A program made the translations under genes and the position numbers. Shown here in pieces: positions 8,742 to 17,117 of a stretch of 64,000 bases of DNA. The first letter of the stretch is position 1, and each line of letters begins with the position of its first letter. Below the pieces are notes generated by a model. That model saw only the letters and a program-made list of their open reading frames with translations. It was not told the origin of the DNA and ran no database searches. Source of the stretch: Gemmatimonas aurantiaca T-27 (lineage in GTDB: Bacteria > Gemmatimonadota > Gemmatimonadetes > Gemmatimonadales > Gemmatimonadaceae); NCBI RefSeq assembly GCF_000010305.1, contig NC_012489.1, positions 4,572,965 through 4,636,964 of the forward strand. Direction: 5' to 3'.

Positions 8742-9416
8742 TCAGCTCACAAACCATTTGATGAACGTCAGGCTGGCCACGATTCCGACCCAGGTGACGG
8801 CTGTTGTCCGCCAGATCTGCTGACGAGTCAATCCCTGCACGACATACCCGGCGCCCCACGCCACCAGTACCAGAGCATACAACTCAAGCACATCGAGTCG
8901 AGCGAGCACGTGATGCAGTGCGCGATGCTGTTCCGCTGAGATGAGCCATCCGAGATTGGTGAGTACCTGCCCGGCAGGATCCGTAGGAAGGTCGAAAAAC
9001 GCGCGCCCCACGAGCGCTGCGATCAACGACCCCAACTCGCATACCGATGCCGCAGTGAGCAGCACGGCAAACAGCGATCTCAGTGCAAATTTTCCGCCCT
9101 GGATCCAGAGAAGCGTGAACAGCGGCAGCGCCAACGCGGCGTACTCCGCCACAACGATGACGGCCTGTACGCCAAGGTTGAGCATCACCTTGTCCAACCG
9201 TCGTCCCGGGGCATACTGCACATAGAGCCAGCACACCCGATACATCGCGATGAGCAACACTGGCACCCATAGCTGGATTCCGGTACGAATCTCGACAAAT
9301 GCCGACCGTGGGCTCACCAGCACGCTTGTCACGGCGCTCAGACTGCGGGTCAGACTGGATCGTGCCGATTGCTCGCTTGCCCCTGGGTCTTCTACCGCGA
9401 CGTCCTGCGTCTTCAT
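8742..9416 (-). CDS. YIP1-like multi-pass membrane protein in lanthipeptide locus
   Basis: This is a 224-aa integral membrane protein. A soluble N-terminal stretch (about 30 aa) leads into SVLVSPRSAFVEIRTG, the kind of segment that starts YIP1-family proteins (substrate-independent membrane proteins with about five helices). Five hydrophobic segments follow. The frame is open further upstream, but the ATG at 9416 is preceded by a strong AGGAGG five bases away, and a longer form would run into the precursor gene at 9506, so 9416 is chosen. It lies downstream of the second lanthipeptide precursor and a 14-bp inverted repeat. An immunity role is speculative. Confidence 0.65.
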   Translation of the reverse strand: MKTQDVAVEDPGASEQSARSSLTRSLSAVTSVLVSPRSAFVEIRTGIQLWVPVLLIAMYRVCWLYVQYAPGRRLDKVMLNLGVQAVIVVAEYAALALPLFTLLWIQGGKFALRSLFAVLLTAASVCELGSLIAALVGRAFFDLPTDPAGQVLTNLGWLISAEQHRALHHVLARLDVLELYALVLVAWGAGYVVQGLTRQQIWRTTAVTWVGIVASLTFIKWFVS

Positions 9417-9454
9417 GGCCTCCTCCCGTTCGTACGGCGTGGTCTCGGCTCGAA

Positions 9455-9498
9455 GCTGCAACGCGTGTCGGATGACGACACCCAACACGCGTTGCAGC
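9455..9498 (-). promoter_or_regulatory. 14-bp perfect inverted repeat after second lanthipeptide precursor
   Basis: Arms 9455-9468 (GCTGCAACGCGTGT) and 9485-9498 are perfectly complementary around a 16-base loop. The hairpin begins 7 bases after the stop codon of the precursor gene at 9506-9787 and precedes the YIP1-like gene. With no T tract it looks more like an attenuator or mRNA-stabilising 3' hairpin than a full terminator. Confidence 0.6.
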
Positions 9499-9505
9499 GC
9501 AATCG

Positions 9506-9787
9506 TCAGGAGGCGGGGGGACAGCAGCCGATCGTTGACGCCCAACACGAGCCGTGCCAGAGCGTGTGGTCACACCCGGCAACGCTCAGCATCTTGGTTG
9601 CTTGATCCCAGCAAAAACCGCCGGTGATCGATGCCTCGCCTCCTCGAGCGGACAAATTGCCGAGTGCTGCATCAGCGCCTTCCATCGAACCCGCGGGATG
9701 ATCCGGCAATGCTGCGCGCGCATCTTCCGACAGCCCGTCCCGAAAGTGCGGATCTTTCCAGGCCCGCACGGCAAAATCAGGTGACAT
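9506..9787 (-). CDS. Class II lanthipeptide precursor 2 (mersacidin/lichenicidin-type)
   Basis: This is a 93-aa ribosomal peptide precursor. The leader contains VRAWKDPHFRDGLSEDARAA followed by LPDHPAG, closely matching the leader of the other precursor at 15592-15876 and the known mersacidin/lichenicidin leader pattern. Two Gly-Gly sites occur, at residues 49-50 (SARGG|EAS) and 56-57 (SITGG|FCW); the first aligns with the single GG site of precursor 1. The presumed core has five Cys (59, 72, 81, 88, 89) and several Ser/Thr, enough for multiple lanthionine rings. It begins at an ATG with GGAGG four bases upstream. It lies downstream of LanT, not beside the other precursor. Confidence 0.85.
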   Translation of the reverse strand: MSPDFAVRAWKDPHFRDGLSEDARAALPDHPAGSMEGADAALGNLSARGGEASITGGFCWDQATKMLSVAGCDHTLWHGSCWASTIGCCPPAS

Positions 9788-9885
9788 GATGCCTCCATTG
9801 AATGACGCCGCGACAACTCCGTCGACTCGCAGCGCGTTGAAAGACGAGGTGTCGACTTCCCTCGCACATCCGGCGCAGTCTGTCG

Positions 9886-12081
9886 CTAACCGGCCTTGCG
9901 ATGTTCTTCCATCAACCGGCTCTGCTCCATGGTTTCGCGATGGCTTCCCAGAACACCGCGCGGTGTCCCCGAGGCCACGACACGACCGTCCTTCATGACC
10001 AGCAGCCAGTCCACATCACCTACGACGTTCAGGCGATGGGAGACGATCACGCGCGTACATCCGAGTTCCGCCACGCGGGCATTGACCGTCTTTTCGGTGC
10101 GCTCATCGAGATGACTGGTCGCCTCATCGAGCACGAGCAGATCCGGCTCATGCAGGAGCGCCCGCGCCAGCGCGAGTCGCTGACGCTGTCCACCGGATAG
10201 CGCCACACCCCGATCTCCGATCTGCGTGTGGTATCCCATCGGCATCTGCGCGATATCATCGTCGAGACAGGCCAGCATCGCCGCGCGTTTCACCGCACTG
10301 AGTGTCGCATCGGGAATTGCCAGCGCGATGTTCTCCCTGATCGTGCCACTGAACACGTCGAACTCCTGCAACACGGCTCCAGTGCGTGAGCGAAACCGCT
10401 GGCGATGTGCCTGGAAAGGCTCACCATCGTGCAACAGCTCACCACCGGTCGGCATCCATAGCCCCATGAGCACCTTGGCCAGCGTGCTCTTGCCAGATCC
10501 CGTTGGACCGATGATGCCCAGTGATCCCCCAGGCTCGATCTCGAACCCCACATCTTCGAAGGCCGGTCGCGATCCACTACTGAACCGAAACTCCAGGGCT
10601 TGGCATGCCAGGCGCCGCCCGGAATGACCACGGATCTTTGCAGGAAGGACCGGTGCGCTGATCTGGGTGTGCGCAGGAAGATCCGATGCCACCTCTGGAC
10701 TGCTGTCCAGCACATCCATGACTCGCTCGATGTAGGCACCGGCCGTCTGCAACTGCTGTGCGGATTGCATCAGAGCGAGCACGGGTTGGGTGAACGAAGC
10801 AACCAATGTGGTCGCGGCAAGCATCTGCCCGAGACTGAGTGACCCGCTGTTCACCGCTGCCATGCCCATGACCAACGCCGTCAGGGGCGTCGCCAGACGC
10901 AAGCCTCCCAGCAGCGCTTCGATGCCGGTTGCCAGCAGCGTGGTTTCAAAGGTGGTCTGCTGGTGATGTTGGAACGCCTGACGCCAGCGCGCGAGCATTC
11001 CCGACTCAGCGGCAACGGCTTTCACAAAAGCAATGCCGGTGAGCGTCTCGATGGTGCGTCCTTGTTCATCCGCTCTCGCGGCCAGTACTCTCACCGCCAG
11101 TTCGCGTTGCCTTCGCATGGCGAATACGAGAACAGCGATTTGTGCTGCCGCTGATGCGAGCGCGAGTACGGCCAACGGGGGCGACATCACGAACAGGATG
11201 GCCAGGAACCCCAACGCCATGGGCGCATCGAGACTGGCACCGATGAGCTGCGTAGTGAACAGCTCTCGTATCGCGGTGTTGCCGTGGACTCGTTGGAGTA
11301 GATCGCCGGTGGTTCGCTGAAGAAAGAACTGGTGGGGTAGACGCAACAGGTGATCGAAGAACTGCAGCGAGACGTGACCGTCGATCGTGCGCTGCAGTCG
11401 CGCGATGACATGCCCCCGAATCACAGATACGCCGATACGGGAGATCACCATGCAGACAATGGCCGCGACGACCGGGACCAAGCCGCGGCGACTCCAGGCG
11501 ATCGTTGAGTCGACCAGTATGGCAGTGGCGGCTGGCACCAACAGACCGAAGAGTTGCAGTACCAGGGACGCCACAATCGCCACCAACAGGTACTTCCTGG
11601 TGACCGTTGGTTCAAACAACCATCGGAGATAGCGCAGCAGTGGATTCGTATCGACAACATGCCGTGTTTCGAAATGCTGTCCGATCTCAAATTCGACGGC
11701 TGTTCCGGACAGATCCTGTTCCATGGCGTTCAGCGGCACACGTCGATAGCCAGCGGCGGGGTCGACAATGACCGCGTGGGTTTGTGTCAGGGACTCCAGG
11801 AGCACAAAGTGCCGCTCTCGCCAGTGCAGCAATGCCGGCAACTTGAGCGTGGCAAGGTCGTCGACCGTCACGTGTCGGCCATAGGCCAAGAGCCCCTCCG
11901 CGTGCGCGACCTTGACCAACTCGGCCACCGAGAGGCCGTCACGTCCGGCATTGAGTTGATCACGGAGATGCTGCAAGGACGTACGGCGCCCGAAATACGT
12001 GAGCAACATGGCCAGACATGCTGGGCCACATTCCGTCTCGGACAGTTGCCGGATCGGCACCACACGCTGAGGGCGTGTCAT
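9886..12081 (-). CDS. lanT: LanT: C39 peptidase-containing ABC exporter for lanthipeptide
   Basis: This 731-aa bifunctional transporter cleaves the leader after Gly-Gly and exports the peptide across the inner membrane. The N-terminal C39 protease has oxyanion Gln12, catalytic Cys18 (RQLSETECGPACLAML), His91 (RERHFVLLE) and Asp107 (VIVDPAAG). About six membrane helices follow (residues 165-410). The C-terminal ATPase has Walker A GPTGSGKST, signature LSGGQRQRLA and Walker B LLVLDEATSHLD. Its ATG at 12081 overlaps the LanM stop (ATGA), which fixes the start and implies translational coupling, even though the frame is open further upstream. A single LanT presumably serves both precursors. Confidence 0.92.
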   Translation of the reverse strand: MTRPQRVVPIRQLSETECGPACLAMLLTYFGRRTSLQHLRDQLNAGRDGLSVAELVKVAHAEGLLAYGRHVTVDDLATLKLPALLHWRERHFVLLESLTQTHAVIVDPAAGYRRVPLNAMEQDLSGTAVEFEIGQHFETRHVVDTNPLLRYLRWLFEPTVTRKYLLVAIVASLVLQLFGLLVPAATAILVDSTIAWSRRGLVPVVAAIVCMVISRIGVSVIRGHVIARLQRTIDGHVSLQFFDHLLRLPHQFFLQRTTGDLLQRVHGNTAIRELFTTQLIGASLDAPMALGFLAILFVMSPPLAVLALASAAAQIAVLVFAMRRQRELAVRVLAARADEQGRTIETLTGIAFVKAVAAESGMLARWRQAFQHHQQTTFETTLLATGIEALLGGLRLATPLTALVMGMAAVNSGSLSLGQMLAATTLVASFTQPVLALMQSAQQLQTAGAYIERVMDVLDSSPEVASDLPAHTQISAPVLPAKIRGHSGRRLACQALEFRFSSGSRPAFEDVGFEIEPGGSLGIIGPTGSGKSTLAKVLMGLWMPTGGELLHDGEPFQAHRQRFRSRTGAVLQEFDVFSGTIRENIALAIPDATLSAVKRAAMLACLDDDIAQMPMGYHTQIGDRGVALSGGQRQRLALARALLHEPDLLVLDEATSHLDERTEKTVNARVAELGCTRVIVSHRLNVVGDVDWLLVMKDGRVVASGTPRGVLGSHRETMEQSRLMEEHRKAG

Positions 12082-15000
12082 GCGGTGCCTCGCTCCGGCA
12101 GCGTGAGCGTCAACACATCGATGACCTGCTCGCCGCTCATTTTCAGGAGACCGAGTCCGACACCAGCGAGCCCGGTCATGAGCCCTGGCGTTTCTGTGCC
12201 CCGGGGGATGCCACACTGCACGCCCGCACGATCGATGGATTCCAGCACGCGTGTCGCGATGAAGTCGCTTTCGTCGCGAGTGATGCCACCGTCAGTGGTC
12301 CGAGCTGCGTCATGGAGGAGGGCGTAGTTTCCCAGCATGCCATGGCACAGTGAGTGGTTGCCGGTGAAGCCCCATCGCACCGTATCGCGAACGGTGCGTT
12401 CGAGATCGGTATGCAGTGCCTGCATCGCATGGACATCCGGCTGGTCTGCGAGCAGCGCCATGCGGGAGAGCCCAATCCCAGGCGCGCCGTGGCACCAGGC
12501 ATGCATGGAGGGCCAGCCCCCCTCTGGGGGCTGGATCGCGATGCGTCGGTAGTCGGGCCACCGTCCGTTGGCGGCCTCATACGCGTGACGTTCATATCGA
12601 ACGGCCTGATAGGCCGCGTCAATCAAATCTGCGCGTCCGAGCCGTCGACCGGCTCGATGCAGTGCCAGAGCGATGCCGGACGCGCCGTGCGAAAACCCCG
12701 TTAGCGGATGCGATGCATCAATAGGCGTCGTCCAGGCCCATCCGTCCTCGCGTCGCTCGGCGTTCCGCAAGAGCTGTTGACCTGCCTGCTGCATGTGTTC
12801 GGCGATGCGTTCCCGAACTGCCGGAGAGATGCCAACGCTCTCGTCGAGCAATGTGCTGGACACCAGGAGATATCCGGCTACGCCGGCGATGACATCCAAC
12901 TGGTCGTCGCGCGCGATGTCTTGCCCTGCATACTCGATGAGTGATTCGGCCAGCGCGGCGTAGCGTGGTTCATGCCATACACGTGCCGCGTGCGCCAGGA
13001 CGAACGCTTCTCCGGCGTGCCCATGAAATGCGCTGCCGCCAAATGATCGTGGCTGCTCCGACAAAGCAGGTCTTTGATCGACGCGCCACTGCATGCGACG
13101 GGCGCATGACTCGAGGGTCTTGGAAGCCAGTGCGCGGGCTTCGGGATGTCCGAGCAGACGATCGCATTCGAGAAGGAACAGTGCGACACCGAGCCTTCCG
13201 TTGTAGAGATCATCTCCCAGTGGCTGGAGCGACCAGTGTTTTTCATTGACCAGGGACACGCCGAGCCAGTTGGCATCGTCGTCGCGTTGCACGGCGAGAT
13301 GGATGAGCCGATCGGCGATCCACCGGACGTAGTATCGAGCGTACTCCTGGATGTTGAGGGTCGTGGAAGGCTTCTCCTTTCCTCCGCCATCAGCGACGGG
13401 TGATGGTGTGCCGTGCGGGTCGGTCGCGAGTGCGGCGAGGGCTGCCTGGATGAACCAGCATTGACGATCGCAGTCGGCCCGACTCAATGATTGCAGTCGT
13501 TCTTGCGCTCGTCCGAAGGCATCTCGCGCGAAGAAGCCCGGGATTTCCGTACCATCGGAAGCCCAAACCGACGTGCTGGCTGGGCGTGTGGTGAAATGTG
13601 GAATGTCGCCAAGCTGAAGGTCGGTGAGTTCATGGGGAATCAGCCGATCGAGCCAGGGGCGGGTCTCCACCGTTCGCCAGAGTGCGTCGAAGTGGATATC
13701 GCGATCGATGGCATCACGCAGCAGATCCGGATGATGGGAATCGCGCAGCAACGTGCCGTAGACCTTGGTATGACGAAACACGGTGCGTACGTCGACCTGC
13801 CGGAACGCCTCGAGCAATCCTTCATTGCCCAGCAATTCATCGCCGTGTTCGACCAGGTGCAGATAGGCAGCGCGGAATCCATGCACGATGGCGTCGGCAT
13901 ACGCGGCGGGATCGATGCGTTGTCCGGCGAGGTAGGGCTGGTTCTTGGCCTGGGGCAATCGGGCGCGCTGGCGTACGATGCACATGGTGTCCTGCCCGAT
14001 CGCCGAGAAGGTGGGTTGCTCCTCGGGAAGGAGTTGATCGGCCACGCCACCGATACCGCTGAGTTCGATCGCTTCGCCGTCGGTGTTGTGGTAGCTCCAA
14101 CTGGGCAACAGTCCCACGCGCATGACGGAGTCGTGGTAAGCGCTCCATCCTCCATCGGGCTGCATGGTGGCTGTGTCACCGTCGTACACGACATCGTCGA
14201 ACCGAGGATGGAACAGGGCCTCGAGATCCACGAGCACGGGGGTGTCCCCTTGAGCCATGACGTTCTCGAGGTGCATGTCTGTGGCGTCGAGCGCAAACAA
14301 CAGCGCGAGCTGGGCGCCCAGGCGCCGATAGAAGGTGTGGATACCTTCTGTGTCGGCGCAGGGTTGGTGAGCAACGAACTCACTCCATCCATAGGCGCCG
14401 CATGGCAGATGTGTCGGCTGGCGCCATGCGTGGTCACCCATGCCCGTCGCGGCCCAGCCGACGAGTTGTTGGAACGCGAGATCGACGGCGAGTGAACGCG
14501 GTTTGTAGACGATGTGGCGACCGCTGTCGAACCCCAGGATGGTGACGCAGCGTCCCTGGTGGTGTTTGTCGCCGGCTCCGTAGGTGATTTCAGTGAGCAC
14601 GCCGAGTGTGGCGCCATTGAGCAGGCGGGCCTCGATGGCGTGGCGGTCGGAAGACAGCCGCTGCAGCACCTCGAGGGAGTGTCGATACCAATGGTCCACC
14701 CGCTGTTCGATGGTGCGGAGCAGGACTGGGTATTCGTTGAAGATCGCCGACCGTGCCGCGTCGCTGTCGAGTGTGCGAATGAAGTGTTGAAAGCGCTCGT
14801 CGCTGGTCTCACCAACCAGCTCTCCACGAAGACGCATGACATTCACTTCCAGGATGAGCACCTTGGACACGCACTCCGCGATATCGGACGCCAGTGCGGA
14901 ACACGCGAGTTCCGCCAGGTGTTCGGGCGAGCGGCACAGCGGGCGTAGCCCTGGCAGGACGCGCAGCGCGTGCAGAAGCCGCGCTTGTGCGCCTCGCAAC

Positions 15001-15503
15001 TGCGGTGCGGCGAGAAGAAGGAACCCGAGGAAGGCCTGGCGAGATCCGGAGGTGTTGGGCGCGGATGTGTTGTCGGGCGCGGGAACCGCCGCAGGAGCCG
15101 CCGCAGGAGCCGCCGCAGGAGCCGCCGCAGGAGCCGCCGCAGGAATCGGTTCAGCCGCATCGGACCACCATGCCGATGTGCCTGCGGGCGTGAAACGATC
15201 GGCTGGCAGGGCTTCTGAATCGAGGAGGAGCGGCAGGTCGTGGATCGAGAGCTGTTCCGTGCCAAGTCGCTGCGCAAACCGTTTGGCATTGCCTGCGCTG
15301 CATTGATCCTGCCAGCGCGCAGTGCGTCGCTGCGTTGGAGTGAGGGCTGCGGTTGGGGCAATGGTGGCAGCAGGCGTTGACGTGTGCGCTGGAACGTCGC
15401 GCTGCAAGCCGGGCTGATGGAGCATCGGACGCGCGTGCCAACGGATGGCAGCGGCCCGTTCGCGGAGCGTCAATGCGCGCCGGAAGGCGTCGTCAGTGAG
15501 CAT
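12078..15503 (-). CDS. lanM: LanM: class II lanthipeptide synthetase
   Basis: LanM phosphorylates and dehydrates Ser/Thr in the precursor and then cyclises Cys onto the dehydro residues. From the ATG at 15503 it is 1141 aa, normal for LanM. The N-terminal dehydratase (DUF4135-type) contains GRCVTILGFDSGRHIVYKPR and the kinase-like DATDMHLENVMAQ and LVDLEALFHPRF. The C-terminal LanC-like cyclase shows GFSHGASGIALAL, WCHGAPGIGL and HSLCHGMLGNY, which carry the Cys, Cys and His zinc ligands. An unusual Ala/Pro linker near residues 120-140 is encoded by a 12-bp tandem repeat. A GTG at 15569 would extend the frame, but it lies inside a hairpin arm and is unlikely. Confidence 0.95.
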   Translation of the reverse strand: MLTDDAFRRALTLRERAAAIRWHARPMLHQPGLQRDVPAHTSTPAATIAPTAALTPTQRRTARWQDQCSAGNAKRFAQRLGTEQLSIHDLPLLLDSEALPADRFTPAGTSAWWSDAAEPIPAAAPAAAPAAAPAAAPAAVPAPDNTSAPNTSGSRQAFLGFLLLAAPQLRGAQARLLHALRVLPGLRPLCRSPEHLAELACSALASDIAECVSKVLILEVNVMRLRGELVGETSDERFQHFIRTLDSDAARSAIFNEYPVLLRTIEQRVDHWYRHSLEVLQRLSSDRHAIEARLLNGATLGVLTEITYGAGDKHHQGRCVTILGFDSGRHIVYKPRSLAVDLAFQQLVGWAATGMGDHAWRQPTHLPCGAYGWSEFVAHQPCADTEGIHTFYRRLGAQLALLFALDATDMHLENVMAQGDTPVLVDLEALFHPRFDDVVYDGDTATMQPDGGWSAYHDSVMRVGLLPSWSYHNTDGEAIELSGIGGVADQLLPEEQPTFSAIGQDTMCIVRQRARLPQAKNQPYLAGQRIDPAAYADAIVHGFRAAYLHLVEHGDELLGNEGLLEAFRQVDVRTVFRHTKVYGTLLRDSHHPDLLRDAIDRDIHFDALWRTVETRPWLDRLIPHELTDLQLGDIPHFTTRPASTSVWASDGTEIPGFFARDAFGRAQERLQSLSRADCDRQCWFIQAALAALATDPHGTPSPVADGGGKEKPSTTLNIQEYARYYVRWIADRLIHLAVQRDDDANWLGVSLVNEKHWSLQPLGDDLYNGRLGVALFLLECDRLLGHPEARALASKTLESCARRMQWRVDQRPALSEQPRSFGGSAFHGHAGEAFVLAHAARVWHEPRYAALAESLIEYAGQDIARDDQLDVIAGVAGYLLVSSTLLDESVGISPAVRERIAEHMQQAGQQLLRNAERREDGWAWTTPIDASHPLTGFSHGASGIALALHRAGRRLGRADLIDAAYQAVRYERHAYEAANGRWPDYRRIAIQPPEGGWPSMHAWCHGAPGIGLSRMALLADQPDVHAMQALHTDLERTVRDTVRWGFTGNHSLCHGMLGNYALLHDAARTTDGGITRDESDFIATRVLESIDRAGVQCGIPRGTETPGLMTGLAGVGLGLLKMSGEQVIDVLTLTLPERGTA
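15085..15144 (-). repeat. Five tandem 12-bp units inside lanM
   Basis: Five consecutive copies of a 12-base unit (gccgccgcagga on the + strand, first copy with one change) encode a PAAA repeat on the minus strand. The array sits in the linker region of the dehydratase half of LanM. In-frame 12-bp units can change in number without disrupting the gene. Confidence 0.9.
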
Positions 15504-15533
15504 GGTGGGGTTCGTCGAGGGAGAGACGGAAAT

Positions 15534-15577
15534 CCGGAGGCGTGTCTCAGCACCGTGGTGGCAAGCCACGCCTCCGG
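15534..15577 (-). promoter_or_regulatory. 11-bp perfect inverted repeat between precursor 1 and lanM
   Basis: Arms 15534-15544 (CCGGAGGCGTG) and 15567-15577 pair perfectly around a 22-base loop that can itself form a CACC/GGTG mini-stem. The hairpin begins 14 bases after the precursor 1 stop. On the minus strand it is followed by ATTTCCGTCTCTCC, only weakly T-rich. This fits an attenuator that lets the peptide gene be expressed above the enzyme genes, a common lanthipeptide arrangement. Confidence 0.6.
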
Positions 15578-15591
15578 TGTGAAACCCGCGA

Positions 15592-15876
15592 CTACTTCAT
15601 GGCGCAGATCGCGTCGGTGGTCAGCCAGATGGTCATGCAGTCGGAGGTGCACACCGAGCCTCCCGTGAACGCCCCGCAGAACTGGGTGAATCCCTGGCAA
15701 CAGCCCAGTGTGAGCAGGAACTCGGTGCGGGACTCTCCACCCACGGCCGCACCGACCTCGGGATCGATGTTGGCGAGTTCTCCGGCCGGGTTGGCCGGGA
15801 GTGCCGCGCGGGTGGCGTGCGGCAGGCTGTCGCGGAAGTGCTGGTCCTTCCAGGCGCGAATGAGCGTATCGGTCAT
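15592..15876 (-). CDS. Class II lanthipeptide precursor 1 (mersacidin/lichenicidin-type)
   Basis: This is a 94-aa precursor peptide and the first gene of the operon. The leader has IRAWKDQHFRDSLPHATRAA followed by LPANPAG, shared with precursor 2, and a Gly-Gly site at residues 46-47 (GAAVGG|ESR) suited to the LanT C39 protease. The presumed 47-aa core has six Cys (59, 60, 67, 76, 80, 91) and many Ser/Thr; its GSVCTSDCMTIW part resembles the CTxxxEC ring region of mersacidin-like peptides. The frame is open upstream, but the ATG at 15876 has GGGAG about five bases before it and begins exactly at the leader motif. lanM follows after a hairpin. Confidence 0.9.
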   Translation of the reverse strand: MTDTLIRAWKDQHFRDSLPHATRAALPANPAGELANIDPEVGAAVGGESRTEFLLTLGCCQGFTQFCGAFTGGSVCTSDCMTIWLTTDAICAMK

Positions 15877-16074
15877 GGGGGCTCCCATTGGGTCGTGATG
15901 GGGGCACAGGCGATCGCCGCCAGGTGCAGCAGCGCGACGGCCTGTGGGTTGAGGTGCGCCGCCAAGGTGTGGCCGGTGTGTCATTGGCCTGTCATTCTCA
16001 TGCGATCAATTGCGCTGCGAGGCGTTCATGGCGCAGCGCTCGCTGCGTCCCTTCGACGCACCCACATCCAATGC

Positions 16075-16112
16075 AAAACGACAAAACGGCGCCCGGGAGA
16101 ACCCGAGCGCCG
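16075..16112 (-). terminator. Intrinsic terminator of tRNA-Phe
   Basis: Arms 16087-16097 (CGGCGCCCGGG) and 16102-16112 form an 11-bp stem with one mismatch and a 4-base loop. On the minus strand the stem is followed by TTTTGTCGTTTTG, a good T-rich tail. It lies 30 bases downstream of tRNA-Phe and upstream of the lanthipeptide operon, so it insulates the two. Confidence 0.8.
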
Positions 16113-16141
16113 CCTGTGCACAATGTCTGAACTGTCTACAG

Positions 16142-16214
<73 letters not shown>

Positions 16215-16217
16215 AAA

Positions 16218-16243
16218 CCGGTACATGGTCGCCCATGTACCGG
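16218..16243. terminator. 11-bp perfect hairpin immediately upstream of tRNA-Phe
   Basis: CCGGTACATGG (16218-16228) pairs perfectly with 16233-16243 around a 4-base loop. It sits 3 bases from the 5' end of tRNA-Phe and downstream of the minus-strand gene ending at 16294, so it could stop that transcript or mark a processing site. The following T run is only three bases. Confidence 0.45.
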
Positions 16244-16293
16244 AGCCTTCGAATATATCAGGACGCGCCTCAAAGGGAACCGTCCGACCGCGC

Positions 16294-17028
16294 TCAGCGT
16301 GCCTTGGGACGCCCCACACTCACCACGTGCGCATTCACGCCATGATTGATCCGCAGACCAAAAATGCCGTCCGGATTCACCCGGGCACGCGGTAACGACG
16401 TCACGGCGGTGCCGTTCACCAGAAAACGCACGGTTTCGCCCTGGGCCTCCACACGGAGGTCGTTTTTCATGGCGTCGCCACCCGTCTGCAGCTTGATGGC
16501 CGGCGTGGCCGTCCAGTCGGTGAGCGTGGTCAGCTTCTCGCCCTGACGCTGCTTCACCAGGTAGCGGCCATCGTTGCGCAGCAGGAAGTACGTGTAGCGC
16601 TGGGCGGCGCCACCCAGATCGCTGCCCCCCAACACCAGACCGTACCCTTCATGGTCTCGGCCTTTGGTGGGAAACAGAAAAATCGAGCTCTCCACCACAA
16701 AATTGCCGCGCACCGTACTGTCGGCGTGCCACAACAACGCCGCCTGCCCCCCGGTGGTCACGTGGAACCCCGGGGTCATCTGCGCAAACGCCACCGTGTC
16801 TCCGCCCGCGCCATGGCCTGCATGCGCGGCACCTCCGTCATACCGCACCTGCCAGCCGATGGGGCGCTTCCCTTCGTTGCCACCGGTCTGATGCTGCGGG
16901 GAAGCCGGCGCTGCTTTGGCCTGCTGCGCCCCAAGCGGCGCCGCACAAAGCACGGAACAGGTGGCGGCCAGCGCGATACGACGCGTCCTGCGTCCATGCC
17001 ATAGTCGGAGGGGCGGGATCTCGATCAC
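16294..17028 (-). CDS. Secreted protein with LamG/DUF1080-like fold, unknown role
   Basis: This is a 244-aa predicted exported protein. The GTG at 17028 (GAGG upstream) precedes a basic region and hydrophobic stretch ending in APLGAQQA, a plausible signal peptide. The mature part has a beta-rich pattern (GFHVTTGGQAALLWHADST, GNFVVESSIFLFP, YTYFLLRNDGRYLVKQ, FLVNGTAVTSLP, IFGLRINHG) like the concanavalin-type sandwich of DUF1080/laminin-G proteins that bind sugars. That family call is by pattern only. It lies 89 bases after a second small secreted gene on the same strand. Confidence 0.6.
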   Translation of the reverse strand: MIEIPPLRLWHGRRTRRIALAATCSVLCAAPLGAQQAKAAPASPQHQTGGNEGKRPIGWQVRYDGGAAHAGHGAGGDTVAFAQMTPGFHVTTGGQAALLWHADSTVRGNFVVESSIFLFPTKGRDHEGYGLVLGGSDLGGAAQRYTYFLLRNDGRYLVKQRQGEKLTTLTDWTATPAIKLQTGGDAMKNDLRVEAQGETVRFLVNGTAVTSLPRARVNPDGIFGLRINHGVNAHVVSVGRPKAR

Positions 17029-17117
17029 ATCGTCCTCGAAGGGAAAGAGTGGGCGTGCGCATGGAACAGACGACACCCGGATCGCGCTGTCCAGCCCCTT
17101 GGACGCCCCGCCAGCCG

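Noticed and set aside
12082..12216. Upstream extension of LanT
   Set aside because: Lies within lanM; the ATG overlapping the lanM stop begins right at the C39 peptidase domain.
15085..15144. Tandem repeat considered as a CRISPR-like array
   Set aside because: Units are 12 bases, directly adjacent with no spacers, and in frame within lanM.
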